Assembly: GCF_016785085.1 (NCBI RefSeq)
Contig: NZ_JAENHO010000008.1
Location: 434,001 to 498,000, forward strand
DNA from: Paractinoplanes lichenicola
GTDB taxonomy: Bacteria; Actinomycetota; Actinomycetes; Mycobacteriales; Micromonosporaceae
DNA: 64,000 nucleotides
Direction: 5' to 3'
This document shows, piece after piece, positions 41,493 through 49,128 of the stretch. The notes under the pieces are model-generated. The model was not told the origin of the DNA. It was given only the letters and a program-made list of their open reading frames with translations, and did not search any database. Positions within the stretch are counted from its first letter, which is position 1. Each line of letters opens with the position of its first letter. Position numbers and translations under genes: made by a program.

Positions 41493-43457
41493 TTACTTCG
41501 GCTCGATCACGAAGATGTGTGCCGGTTCGACGTACGGATCGATCCGCACGGCGTTGTGCTGCCCCCACTCGTACGTGGCCCCGGTGATCTGGTCGGTCAC
41601 CGTGAACCGGTCGTGCCAGTCCAGGCCGAGCGCCGGCATGTCGAGCACCGTGTTGCCCCACTGCACCGTGGCCGAGTCGAAGCTGACGACCACGAGAACC
41701 GTGTTCCCGGTCTCGAGGTCACGCTTCGAGAAGCACAACAACGCGCCGTTGTCGATCTCGTGGAACTTGAGGTTGCGCAGCCAGTGCAGCGCCGGGTTCT
41801 CGTCCCGGATCCGGTTGAGGTTGGTCAGGTACGGCGCCAGCGACCGGCCGGTCCGCTCGGCGGCCGCCCAGTCCCGCGGCTTGAGTTCGAACTTCTCGTT
41901 GTCGATGTATTCCTCGGCGCCCGGCCGCGGCACGTGCTCGAACAGCTCGTACCCGGAGTACATGCCCCATGACGGCGTGAGCATGCTGGCCAGGACGGCC
42001 CGAATCTTGAACATCGGCGGGCCGCCGTGCTGCAGCGACTCGTGCAGGATGTCGGGGGTGTTGGGCCAGAAGTTGGGGCGCATCCAGTCGATCGTGGTCA
42101 GCAGCTGCTCCATGTACTGCCGCATCTCCCACGCCGTCGTGCGCCACGTGAAATACGTGTACGACTGGGTGAAGCCGACCTTGCCGAGCCCGTTCATCAT
42201 CGCGGGCCGGGTGAACGCCTCGGCCAGGAACAGCACCTCGGGGTTGGTCTCCTTGACCTTGGCGATCAGCCACTGCCAGAAGTTGAGCGCCTTGGTGTGC
42301 GGGTTGTCGACGCGGAAGATCTTCACGCCGGTGTTCACCCAGTGCATGACGACGCGATAGACCTCCTCGCGCAGCGTCTTGTAGTCGTTGTCCCAGTTGA
42401 TCGGGTAGATGTCCTGGTATTTCTTGGGCGGGTTCTCCGCGTACGCGATCGTGCCGTCGGCCCGCCGGGTGAAGAACTCGGGGTTGGACTTGACCCAGGG
42501 GTGGTCGGGCGCGGCCTGCAACGCCAGGTCCATGGCGATCTCGAGGCCGTGCTCCGCCGCCTTGGCGATGAACGCCTTGAAGTCGTCGAGCGTGCCCAGC
42601 TGCGGGTGGATCGCGTCGTGGCCGCCCTCGTCGGAGCCGATGGCCCACGGCGAGCCCACGTCTTCCGGCCGGGCCACCAGCGTGTTGTTGCGGCCCTTGC
42701 GGTTGATCTTGCCGATCGGGTGGATCGGGGGCAGATAGAGCACGTTGAAGCCCATGGCGGCGACGGCCGGGATGCGCTCGGCCGCGGTGGCGAACGTGCC
42801 GTGCTTGATCGGCGTCGACTCCGGACCGATCTCGGCGCCCTCGGAACGCGGGAAGAACTCGTACCACGCCGAGTAGAGCGCGCGCTTGCGGTCGACCCAG
42901 ATCGCATAGGACCGGGTGGTGGTGACCAGCTGCCGCACCGGGTGGTGCCAGAGCAGTTCTTCCAGGTCGAGGGCGGGGGAGACGCGGGCGAACAGCGAGC
43001 GCTGCTCGTCGCGCAGGGCCGCCGCGGCGTCGCGCACCCGCTCCTCGTCGTGGGCCGGGACGATCTTGGTCGCCAGGTCGAGCACGTCGGCGCCCTCGGC
43101 CAGGTCGTTCGCCAGATCCTCGAGGCCCTGGCCGGCGCCGATCTTCTTCACGACGGCGTCGCGCCACGTGCGGTACGGGTCGTCGAAGGCCTCGACGGTG
43201 AACGTCCACCGGCCGACCCGGTCGGGCCGGATCGTGCCGTGCCACTGGTCGAGGCCGGGCTCGCCGGGGCCCATGCGGGTGAACGGCTCGGACTCGCCGT
43301 CGGGGCCGCGCCATACCACGTTGACCCCGAGGGCGTTATGACCTTCGCGATAGGACACGGCGGAAACCGGCACCAGTTCGCCGACAACCGCCTTGGCCGG
43401 ATAGCGGCCACAGGACACCGACGGCGTCACGTCTTCGATGGGAAAGCGACCGGTCAT
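41493..43457 (-). CDS. glgE: Alpha-1,4-glucan:maltose-1-phosphate maltosyltransferase
   Basis: 654 aa from ATG 43457 (GGAG just upstream; an in-frame GTG at 43466 lacks a ribosome-binding site). GH13_3: the N-terminal domain has DVTPSVSCGRYPAKAVVGE; the barrel has VLYLPPIHPIGKINRKGRN, LDLALQAAPDHPWV-type loop (MDLALQAAPDHPWVKSNPEF), the nucleophile Asp in VKIFRVDNPHTKALNFW, and the Glu in VLFLAEAFTRPAMM. It extends alpha-1,4-glucan using maltose 1-phosphate. It is first in the operon with treS, mak and glgB, so the promoter lies in 43458-43849. Confidence 0.96.
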   Translation of the reverse strand: MTGRFPIEDVTPSVSCGRYPAKAVVGELVPVSAVSYREGHNALGVNVVWRGPDGESEPFTRMGPGEPGLDQWHGTIRPDRVGRWTFTVEAFDDPYRTWRDAVVKKIGAGQGLEDLANDLAEGADVLDLATKIVPAHDEERVRDAAAALRDEQRSLFARVSPALDLEELLWHHPVRQLVTTTRSYAIWVDRKRALYSAWYEFFPRSEGAEIGPESTPIKHGTFATAAERIPAVAAMGFNVLYLPPIHPIGKINRKGRNNTLVARPEDVGSPWAIGSDEGGHDAIHPQLGTLDDFKAFIAKAAEHGLEIAMDLALQAAPDHPWVKSNPEFFTRRADGTIAYAENPPKKYQDIYPINWDNDYKTLREEVYRVVMHWVNTGVKIFRVDNPHTKALNFWQWLIAKVKETNPEVLFLAEAFTRPAMMNGLGKVGFTQSYTYFTWRTTAWEMRQYMEQLLTTIDWMRPNFWPNTPDILHESLQHGGPPMFKIRAVLASMLTPSWGMYSGYELFEHVPRPGAEEYIDNEKFELKPRDWAAAERTGRSLAPYLTNLNRIRDENPALHWLRNLKFHEIDNGALLCFSKRDLETGNTVLVVVSFDSATVQWGNTVLDMPALGLDWHDRFTVTDQITGATYEWGQHNAVRIDPYVEPAHIFVIEPK

Positions 43458-43849
43458 GATCTCCACCGTAATCAGGAGGGCGCGGGCGGGGTCGGCTATC
43501 GCCGTCAGGGCATACTTCTCCGCTGTGGAGGCGCCGCAAACGACGGCACGCCGATGCGCTCAACCTACCGGAGTGGGCTCGGCCCGCCTCATCCAGGCGC
43601 GCTCTCGCGCCACCGATGAATTCGGCCAATTCCCCGCCACTGATGATTGCCGATTTTGATCATCGGGACGTTACCGGCCGTTTTCCTCCAGCCTCACCGG
43701 AATCACCCGCCACAGCCCTCACCGCCGGGGAGCGCCTCGGTTGCCGTGCGGTCCCATCCCGGTGCCCCACCTCAGATCCCCCTCCGCCGCGACCGAGAGG
43801 TATCCCGTGACGCGGACCGACCGGGCCGCGCCGGAGCGGAGGAGACCAC
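43458..43849. other. Divergent intergenic region, 392 nt, upstream of glgE
   Basis: Holds the promoters of the glg operon and of the 190-aa gene. It has a locally AT-rich pocket at about 43616-43672 (GATTTTGATCATC). I see no gene, RNA element or clear operator in it. Confidence 0.6.
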
Positions 43850-44422
43850 GTGGCTGGACCGTCTGTCGAGCTGTCGCCCGTCATCGCGGCGAGCACGCAC
43901 TGGCTCTCGCGTGCCTACCCGGCGGGTAGCCCCGACACGATCGCCCACACCCTGTCGGAGCTGCAGGCCCGGCAGGCCGTGACGGTCGCCGCGTGGCTGC
44001 GCTACCCGACCGAGGTCGACGCCGCGCTGGTGGCGATCGCCGGCCCCGGCGGCTCGGCCGTGCTCGACTGGCGCGCCGGCAGCGAGCCCGAGGACGAGGA
44101 GGCCGAGGAGGAGGGCTGGCGCACCTGGGTCGACGAGGTCGTGGTCAGCTGGGCCGCCTGCCTGCTGGCCGACCCCGAGCTGGCCCGCCGCGGCGTCGAC
44201 GCGGTCGTCGCCGCGCTGCCCCCGTCGGCCGACCGGCCGCTGCCCTACCCGCGCAAGAACGGCGGGGCGCCCGCGGAGTTCCGCCGCCTGCTCGAGCCCG
44301 ACCTGCGCGACCGCGACGCGGCAGTCCTGCTCCGCCACCCCGACCTGCTCGAGCCCGTAGCCGAAATGCACCGCGACACCCTCCTGTATCTGCTCGACGC
44401 TGAGCAGCCGTCAGTCGCCTGA
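43850..44422 (+). CDS. Hypothetical protein, 190 aa
   Basis: GTG at 43850 preceded by GGAGGAG. Not recognised. It is helical and soluble with an acidic stretch (EPEDEEAEEEGWRTW) in the middle; it begins MAGPSVELSPVIAASTHWLS and contains HTLSELQARQAVTVAAWL. It ends with DLLEPVAEMHRDTLLYLLDAEQ. No signal peptide, no membrane segment, no catalytic motif. A strong terminator, shared with a convergent RNA element, follows 8 nt after the stop. Confidence 0.8.
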   Translation: MAGPSVELSPVIAASTHWLSRAYPAGSPDTIAHTLSELQARQAVTVAAWLRYPTEVDAALVAIAGPGGSAVLDWRAGSEPEDEEAEEEGWRTWVDEVVVSWAACLLADPELARRGVDAVVAALPPSADRPLPYPRKNGGAPAEFRRLLEPDLRDRDAAVLLRHPDLLEPVAEMHRDTLLYLLDAEQPSVA

Positions 44423-44430
44423 CGCCCACC

Positions 44431-44464
44431 AAAGGCCGGCACCCCGCACGGGGTGCCGGCCTTT
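44431..44464. terminator. Bidirectional intrinsic terminator
   Basis: AAAGGCCGGCACCCC pairs with GGGGTGCCGGCCTTT: a 15-bp perfect stem with a 4-nt loop (GCAC). On the plus strand TGTTTCTT follows (ending the 190-aa gene); on the minus strand it ends the RNA element at 44431-44600. Confidence 0.92.
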
Positions 44465-44600
44465 GTTTCTTGCTCTTGGGCGCAACCACTCACTCACGCC
44501 GCCGCGGCACGACGAGCGCCCTGGACGCGTCAGCGGCCAGCTCGTCGTGTCGCGGTCCCCGCGGGAGCGACGGTCCGTACCCACCACCCCGCTGGGACAT
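44431..44600 (-). ncRNA. Candidate structured RNA, copy 1 of 2
   Basis: About 170 nt on the minus strand. The 5' part carries AGCGGGGTGGTGGGT, then CGGACCGTCGC. Next is a long hairpin whose core is GCTCGTCGT/ACGACGAGC (9 bp; plus-strand positions 44540-44548 and 44509-44517). The 3' part is GTGAGTGAGTGGTTGCGCCC followed by AAGAGCAAGA and the intrinsic terminator. The 5' block (32 of 34 nt) and 3' block (27 of 30 nt) match copy 2 at 48391-48551, while the middle differs in sequence but still folds. Neither block has a coding pattern I trust. Not a family I recognise. Confidence 0.65.
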
Positions 44601-44714
44601 GGGCCTCTTGATTTTGATCTGAAGGTCCCTGGCGCGAATCCGGGAAGAAACTTTCGAAAGGATGCAGCATTCTCCTTACGCCGGGCGTTTTCGGTGCACA
44701 AACAAGGAGCGGGG

Positions 44715-45221
44715 ATGCGTGACGCGGACGGCTTCGACGAGTTCTACCGGGAGACGTCCGCGCGTATGTTGCGCTACGGATACGCGCTGACCGGGGATCT
44801 CGCCGAGGCGCAGGATGTGGTGCAGGAGGCGTACACGAGGGCGTGGCGCCGCTGGGCGACGGTGTCCGCGCACCCGGCACCGGAGGGCTGGCTGCGGCTG
44901 ACCGTGGGCCGGTTGTCGACCGACCGGTGGCGCCGGCTCAGCGGCTGGCGGGCCGCCGTGCGCCGGGCCGGGCCACCCGAGCCGGTCGGACCGCCCAGCG
45001 AGGACGCCGTGCTGCTGACGGCGGCGCTGCGCAAGCTGGCCGTGCCCACGCGGCAAGCCGTCGCCCTGCACTACCTCTTCGATCTCTCGGTGGCCGACAT
45101 CGCCGCCGAGATCGGTGCGCCGGTCGGCACGGTGACGTCGCGGCTCAGCCGTGGACGCGCCGAGCTGGCCGAGATCCTCACCCCCGCCCGGACGCCGGAG
45201 GTCACCGATGCCGAACACTGA
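44715..45221 (+). CDS. SigE-family RNA polymerase sigma factor (ECF)
   Basis: 168 aa. ATG 44715 with AAGGAG at 44704-44709. Region 2: FDEFYRETSARMLRYGYALT, DLAEAQDVVQEAYTRAWRRW. Region 4: ALRKLAVPTRQAVALHYLFDLSVADIAAEIGAPVGTVTSRLSRGRAEL. It belongs to the same broad family as the factor at 27209-27718 but is not a close copy. It overlaps the following membrane-protein gene by 14 nt, the usual sigma/partner arrangement. Confidence 0.9.
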   Translation: MRDADGFDEFYRETSARMLRYGYALTGDLAEAQDVVQEAYTRAWRRWATVSAHPAPEGWLRLTVGRLSTDRWRRLSGWRAAVRRAGPPEPVGPPSEDAVLLTAALRKLAVPTRQAVALHYLFDLSVADIAAEIGAPVGTVTSRLSRGRAELAEILTPARTPEVTDAEH

Positions 45222-46125
45222 AGTCGACGACGCTTTCGCCGCGCTCTCCTCGGACGCCGAGCGGGGGCTGCTGCTCTCCGGGCCCGAGTTGCGCCGCCAG
45301 GCCGGCAAGCGGCACAACCGGGGCCTGGCCGTCACCCTGAGCGCGGTCGCGGTGATCGCCGTCGCCGCGAGCGGGGCCGGCTGGTCGCTGGCCAACAGCA
45401 GCAACCGGGAGACGGCCCTGCCGCCCGCGGAGAACTCGTCCCCGTCGTTCTCGCCGCCACCGCAGCCGTCGTCGTCCGCCCCACCGTCGTCGTCGCCGTC
45501 GTTGTCCGAACCGCCGTCGTCGGCCCCGCCCCCGGCGTCCGCGCCGCCGACCGCCGAGGGCCCGCCGCTGCCCAAGTCGATCCCGGCCAAGGCGCTGCTG
45601 ACCAAGGCCGACAGCAGGTCCGACAACTTCGCCCGGCTGGACGAGGCCCGTGGCGTTCCCGAGTTCTGCTCGAAGGCGAAGTTCCCCAGCCGGGACCAGA
45701 AGGGCGTGAGCGCCTCGGTGCAGCTGGGCTATCGCAAGGCCGGCACCCCGGCCGAATACATCCCGGACGACCTCATCTACGACACCGTCACCGTCTTCCG
45801 CGGTCAGGGCGCGCAGGACTACCTCGGTGACCTGCGCCGGGCCGTGCAGGCCTGCCCGTCGACCAAGGACGCGGAGTTCGACTCGCTGGGCTCGCTGGGT
45901 CTGGGCGACGAGTCGCTCATGATCAAGCGGTCGTTCACGGCGACCGACGGCGAGGGCAACCCGGTCGACAACGGCTCGAAGACCGTCACCTTCATCGCCG
46001 CCGTGCGCATCGACGACGCGGTCACGCTGGTCGAATCCGTCGGGTACGAGAACCTGGGGTCGGAGCAGGCCGAGATCGAGAAGGTGGCCAAGGTCGCGGC
46101 CGGCCGGCTGGACGACTGGCGCTAA
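45208..46125 (+). CDS. Membrane protein partner of the SigE-family sigma factor
   Basis: 305 aa. Cytoplasmic N-terminus of about 45 residues (PNTEVDDAFAALSSDAERG), one helix (GLAVTLSAVAVIAVAASGAGW), a Ser/Pro-rich stalk of about 60 residues, and an extracytoplasmic domain of about 170 residues with ARGVPEFCSKAKFPSRDQKG, VFRGQGAQDYLGDLRRAVQACP and AVTLVESVGYENLG. The outside domain resembles sensor-domain lipoproteins by general pattern (PknH-type sensor-like, with a likely disulfide between the two Cys). The short cytoplasmic part could bind the sigma factor. Function inferred from arrangement. Confidence 0.75.
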   Translation: MPNTEVDDAFAALSSDAERGLLLSGPELRRQAGKRHNRGLAVTLSAVAVIAVAASGAGWSLANSSNRETALPPAENSSPSFSPPPQPSSSAPPSSSPSLSEPPSSAPPPASAPPTAEGPPLPKSIPAKALLTKADSRSDNFARLDEARGVPEFCSKAKFPSRDQKGVSASVQLGYRKAGTPAEYIPDDLIYDTVTVFRGQGAQDYLGDLRRAVQACPSTKDAEFDSLGSLGLGDESLMIKRSFTATDGEGNPVDNGSKTVTFIAAVRIDDAVTLVESVGYENLGSEQAEIEKVAKVAAGRLDDWR

Positions 46126-46133
46126 CCGGCGCT

Positions 46134-46161
46134 AGCCGGGCCCACGGCACGGGGCCCGGCT
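46134..46161. terminator. Bidirectional terminator
   Basis: AGCCGGGCCC (46134-46143) pairs with GGGCCCGGCT (46152-46161) around an 8-nt loop, between the convergent genes ending at 46125 and 46171. Confidence 0.75.
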
Positions 46162-46170
46162 GTCACGAAG

Positions 46171-46632
46171 TCAGGCCAGCCGGGCCGGGAAGCCGCCGGT
46201 GGCGATCGGGCCCCAGCGCTCGATCGTGATGCGGATCAGGGACTTGCCCTGGTCGCGCATGGCCTGGCGATACTCGTCCCAGTCGGAGTGCTCGCCGGAG
46301 ATGACCCGGAAATACTCCACCAGGGGCTCGAGCGCCTCGGGCAGGTCGAGCACCTCGGCCGTGCCGTCGACCTGCACCCACGGGCCGCCGAAGTCGTCGG
46401 AGAGCACGCAGACCGAGACCAGCGGGTTGCGCCGCAGGTTGTAGACCTTGGCCCGCTCCGGATAGGTCGAGATGACGATGCGGCCCTCGGTGTCGACGCC
46501 GCACGTGTTGGGCGAGGCCTGCGGGCGGCCGTCGCGCCGGGTGGTCATCAGGATGGCCTTGTGCCGCGGGCGCAGGAACTCGAGCAGCTGCTCGCGCTCG
46601 ACGTCGGTGTTGGTGGCGACCGTGCGGGCCAT
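46171..46632 (-). CDS. PPOX-class F420/FMN-dependent oxidoreductase
   Basis: 153 aa from ATG 46632, which overlaps the ppgK stop (TGATG). Split beta-barrel flavin/F420-binding family: [60 protein letters not shown] and VSVCVLSDDFGGPWVQVDGT. The TTR..GRPQ and NLRRNP motifs are hallmarks of PPOX-class F420-dependent enzymes. It reduces or oxidises an unknown substrate. Cotranscribed with ppgK. Confidence 0.9.
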   Translation of the reverse strand: MARTVATNTDVEREQLLEFLRPRHKAILMTTRRDGRPQASPNTCGVDTEGRIVISTYPERAKVYNLRRNPLVSVCVLSDDFGGPWVQVDGTAEVLDLPEALEPLVEYFRVISGEHSDWDEYRQAMRDQGKSLIRITIERWGPIATGGFPARLA

Positions 46633-47429
46633 CAGCCGGCCACCCGCTCGCCGGCCTCGTGCGGGGTGACGCCGTCGTGGTCGGGGGCCCGGCCGTCGAT
46701 CTCGGCGATCCGCGCGGCGCCGATGATGCCCGCGTTGTTGAGCAGCGTGGCCGGCACCATCGGGGTGCGGATGTCGATCAGCGGGAGCCAGCGGTCGGCC
46801 TTCTTGCTGACGCCGCCGCCGATGATGAACAGGCGCGGCGAGAGCAGCATCTCGACGTGGGCCAGATAGTTGCGGACCCGGCCCGCCCACTTCTCCCAGG
46901 TCAGATCCTCCTGCTCGCGGGCCCGGTCGGCGGCCTTGGACTCGGCGTCGTGACCGTCGAGCTCGAGGTGGCCGAACTCGGTGTTCGGGATCAGAGTGCC
47001 GTCGAGGAAGAGCGCGCTGCCGATGCCCGTGCCGAACGTGAGCATCATGATCAGGCCGGACTGGTCGCGCCCGGCGCCATAAGCCACCTCGGCCACGCCC
47101 GCCGCGTCGGCGTCGTTGAGCACCGACACCGGCTTGCCGAGCCGGTCGCTGAACAGCCGCGCGGCCGGGGCGTCGAGCCAGGATTTGTCGACGTTGGCCG
47201 CGGAGCGGGTGACGCCGTCGACCACGACACCGGGGAAGGTGATGCCGACCCGGTCGAAGCCGCCCTCGAACTGCGCGGCCACCTCGGCCACCGCCTCGAC
47301 CACGCTGGTGACGTCGGACGGCTGGGGTGTGGGCACCCGGTGCCGCTCGGCGAGCAGCTCGCCCGCGGCCGTGTCGACCGGGGCGCCCTTGACGCCCGAG
47401 CCGCCGATGTCGATGCCGAGAATGGCCAT
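46632..47429 (-). CDS. ppgK: Polyphosphate glucokinase
   Basis: 265 aa from ATG 47429. ROK-family kinase: [20 protein letters not shown] (phosphate-binding), [58 protein letters not shown] with [13 protein letters not shown]. This matches the actinobacterial PpgK signature, in which polyphosphate (or ATP) phosphorylates glucose. It supplies glucose 6-phosphate in glycolysis. It overlaps the PPOX gene by its stop codon. Confidence 0.93.
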   Translation of the reverse strand: MAILGIDIGGSGVKGAPVDTAAGELLAERHRVPTPQPSDVTSVVEAVAEVAAQFEGGFDRVGITFPGVVVDGVTRSAANVDKSWLDAPAARLFSDRLGKPVSVLNDADAAGVAEVAYGAGRDQSGLIMMLTFGTGIGSALFLDGTLIPNTEFGHLELDGHDAESKAADRAREQEDLTWEKWAGRVRNYLAHVEMLLSPRLFIIGGGVSKKADRWLPLIDIRTPMVPATLLNNAGIIGAARIAEIDGRAPDHDGVTPHEAGERVAG

Positions 47430-47494
47430 CTTGTTTCCCGTCTTGAGGTGCCAGGTGTGCATCCGCTGTTTACCACGGAGCCCCGACATTAAAT

Positions 47495-47521
47495 CCCCTC
47501 GCCGGAAGCGGGCCGGAGGGG
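47495..47521. other. Hairpin in the ppgK/sigma-factor divergent region
   Basis: CCCCTCGCCGG and GCCGGAGGGG can form a near-perfect stem in the 213-nt gap between ppgK (start 47429) and the sigma gene (start 47643). It may be regulatory. Further to the right (47577-47590) is an AT-rich stretch ending GTTAAAC. Confidence 0.4.
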
Positions 47522-47642
47522 TTGTCGGGTGACCCTCGTACTTTCGGCTAGGCAAGGCTCATCTTCTCAGTTAGCGTTAAACCATCTGAACGGTCGCCGC
47601 AAGCGGACACGGCTCTCTGTCCGCTCTCTGGAGGACCCGACC

Positions 47643-48377
47643 ATGACCGTGCCCACAAAGGTGCCGGACACCGCGACACAACTGCTGGGCAAGCCGCATC
47701 TGCGGGACGAGGCCATCGAGGCCTGGCTGCCCCTGGCCCGCCATCTCGCCCACCGCTACGCGGGTCGCGGCGAACCCACCGACGACCTGGTCCAGACGGC
47801 CACGGTCGGCCTGATCAAGGCGATCGACCGGTTCGACCCCGGCCGTGGCGTCGACTTCGCCGGTTACGCCATCCCCACCATCATCGGCGAGATCAAACGC
47901 CACTTCCGCGACCGCACGTGGTCGGTCCGCGTGCCCCGGCGGCTGCAGGAGCTGCGCCTGGCGATCACCGAGGCCAACGCGACGCTGACCCACAGCCTGG
48001 GCCGCTCGCCCACGGTGGCCGACGTCGCCACCCACCTCGGGGTCACCGAGGAGGACGTGCTGGAGGGGCTGGAAGGTGCGCGGGCCTACAACGCGACCTC
48101 GCTGTCCACGCCGATCAGCGCCGACGGCAGCACGTCCCTGGGCGACACGCTCGGCGGCGAGGACTCCGAGTTCGAGCTGGCCGAGACCCGGGTCGCCCTC
48201 GGGCCGGCGCTGGCGACCCTCGACGAGCGTGAGCAGCAGATTCTGACGCTGCGCTTCTACGGCAACCTCACGCAGTCACAGATCGCCGACCGCATCGGCA
48301 TCTCCCAGATGCACGTTTCGCGGCTGCTGGCTCGCGCTCTGACCAAGATGCGCGGAGAGCTGCGAGAAGGACTTTAA
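47643..48377 (+). CDS. SigB/SigF/SigG-family RNA polymerase sigma factor
   Basis: 244 aa. ATG 47643 with GGAGG 9 nt upstream. Region 2 (AIEAWLPLARHLAHRYAGRG, DDLVQTATVGLIKAIDRFDP, GVDFAGYAIPTIIGEIKRHF, RDRTWSVRVPRRLQELRLAI), region 3 (LTHSLGRSPTVADVATHLGV) and region 4 (LDEREQQILTLRFYGNLTQS, QIADRIGISQMHVSRLLARAL) are all present. It is the stress/development type sigma factor of actinobacteria. No anti-sigma gene is adjacent. The neighbouring minus-strand gene encodes a general stress protein. Confidence 0.93.
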   Translation: MTVPTKVPDTATQLLGKPHLRDEAIEAWLPLARHLAHRYAGRGEPTDDLVQTATVGLIKAIDRFDPGRGVDFAGYAIPTIIGEIKRHFRDRTWSVRVPRRLQELRLAITEANATLTHSLGRSPTVADVATHLGVTEEDVLEGLEGARAYNATSLSTPISADGSTSLGDTLGGEDSEFELAETRVALGPALATLDEREQQILTLRFYGNLTQSQIADRIGISQMHVSRLLARALTKMRGELREGL

Positions 48378-48390
48378 GAACATAAGACAG

Positions 48391-48551
48391 ATGTCCTAGC
48401 GGGGTGGTGGGTGCGGACCGTCGCGGGGACCCGGCCGGCCCGAGCAGGGCGCTGGCGCGCCCAGAACGCTCGGTCCGACCGGGCGACGTGAGTAAGTGGT
48501 TGCGCCCAAAAGCAAAAGCCGGCACCGCCGTCCGAGGGAGTGCCGGCTTTT
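48391..48551 (+). ncRNA. Candidate structured RNA, copy 2 of 2
   Basis: About 161 nt starting 13 nt after the sigma gene stop. 5' block AGCGGGGTGGTGGGT then CGGACCGTCGC. Central stems: CCCGG/CCGGG outside CCGAGC/GCTCGG outside the tip hairpin GGGCGC-TGGC-GCGCCC. 3' block GTGAGTAAGTGGTTGCGCCC followed by AAAAGCAAAA, then the terminator. Shares both flanking blocks with copy 1 (44431-44600) while the central arm is different but again self-complementary. I take this as evidence for a conserved RNA structure. Family not recognised; could be a small RNA or a 3'-UTR-derived RNA of the sigma gene. Confidence 0.65.
48514..48551. terminator. Bidirectional intrinsic terminator of RNA copy 2 and the general stress gene
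   Basis: AAAAGCCGGCAC (48514-48525) pairs perfectly with GTGCCGGCTTTT (48540-48551), 12 bp including the A/T ends. It lies 10 nt past the stop of the minus-strand gene ending at 48562. Confidence 0.9.
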
Positions 48552-48561
48552 GCGCAGGTTG

Positions 48562-49128
48562 CTACTGGGCGCCGCTGGCTTGCCAGTTGAGTTGGACCAG
48601 GAGTTGGCGGGCCTGGTCGGCTACCTCGGCGTCGGTGACGACCGCGTACTGGCCGGCCTGGATGGAGGAGCGGGAGGCGAAGTCGCGGCGGCCGCCGGTG
48701 GCGGCGTGGGCGATCGCGCCGAAGACCGCGCCCCAGGCCGCGCCGATCAGCAGGCAGACCAGGATCACGGCGAACCAGCCGGAGTCGCTGAACAGGCCGA
48801 ACAGCAGGCCCACGAAGAGGCCGAACCAGGCGCCGCTGGCCGCGCCGGCCAGGGCCGCCCGGGCCGTGGTGAGCCGGCCCAGCACGTTCTCGATCAGGCG
48901 CAGGTCGGTGCCGATGATGGCCGTGCGCTCGACCGGGAACTTGTTGTCGCTCAGCGTGTCGACGGCCTTCTGGGCCTGCGCGTAGTCGGGGTAGGTGCCG
49001 ACCACGACGGTCGGGGCGCCGCCCGCGGCCTGGGTCTGCGCGGGCAGGCTGGGCACTCCAGCCGGGCCGGGCGGGATGCCGCCGGCGGCGGTGGACGGGT
49101 TATCGGCAGGGGTGTTGGGCGTGGTCAT
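48562..49128 (-). CDS. General stress protein, YflT-like with a glycine-zipper membrane region
   Basis: 188 aa from ATG 49128 with GGGAGG 6 nt upstream. A Pro/Ala-rich N-terminus precedes TVVVGTYPDYAQAQKAVDTL and FPVERTAIIGTDLRLIENVL, the YflT/GSP17M-like domain of general stress proteins. Next is a Gly-rich membrane hairpin (AASGAWFGLFVGLLFGLFSD, WFAVILVCLLIGAAWGAVFG) and a C-terminal strand QAGQYAVVTDAEVADQARQLL. Function is unknown. Its start overlaps the PAP2 gene stop (ATGA). Confidence 0.85.
   Translation of the reverse strand: MTTPNTPADNPSTAAGGIPPGPAGVPSLPAQTQAAGGAPTVVVGTYPDYAQAQKAVDTLSDNKFPVERTAIIGTDLRLIENVLGRLTTARAALAGAASGAWFGLFVGLLFGLFSDSGWFAVILVCLLIGAAWGAVFGAIAHAATGGRRDFASRSSIQAGQYAVVTDAEVADQARQLLVQLNWQASGAQ

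Noticed and set aside
44619-44648. tRNA 3'-half-like sequence (AGGTC, CCTGG...GAATCCGGG)
   Set aside because: The T-loop is not canonical, the anticodon arm does not pair and no acceptor stem exists. Part of it matches the conserved upstream region of the RNA element instead.
44463-44714. Two similar ORF translations (44463-44600 and minus 48390-48525, sharing GRNH.LT and PTTPLGH)
   Set aside because: They are antisense translations of the shared RNA blocks. The conservation is at the nucleotide level and continues into the terminators, so RNA explains it better than protein.
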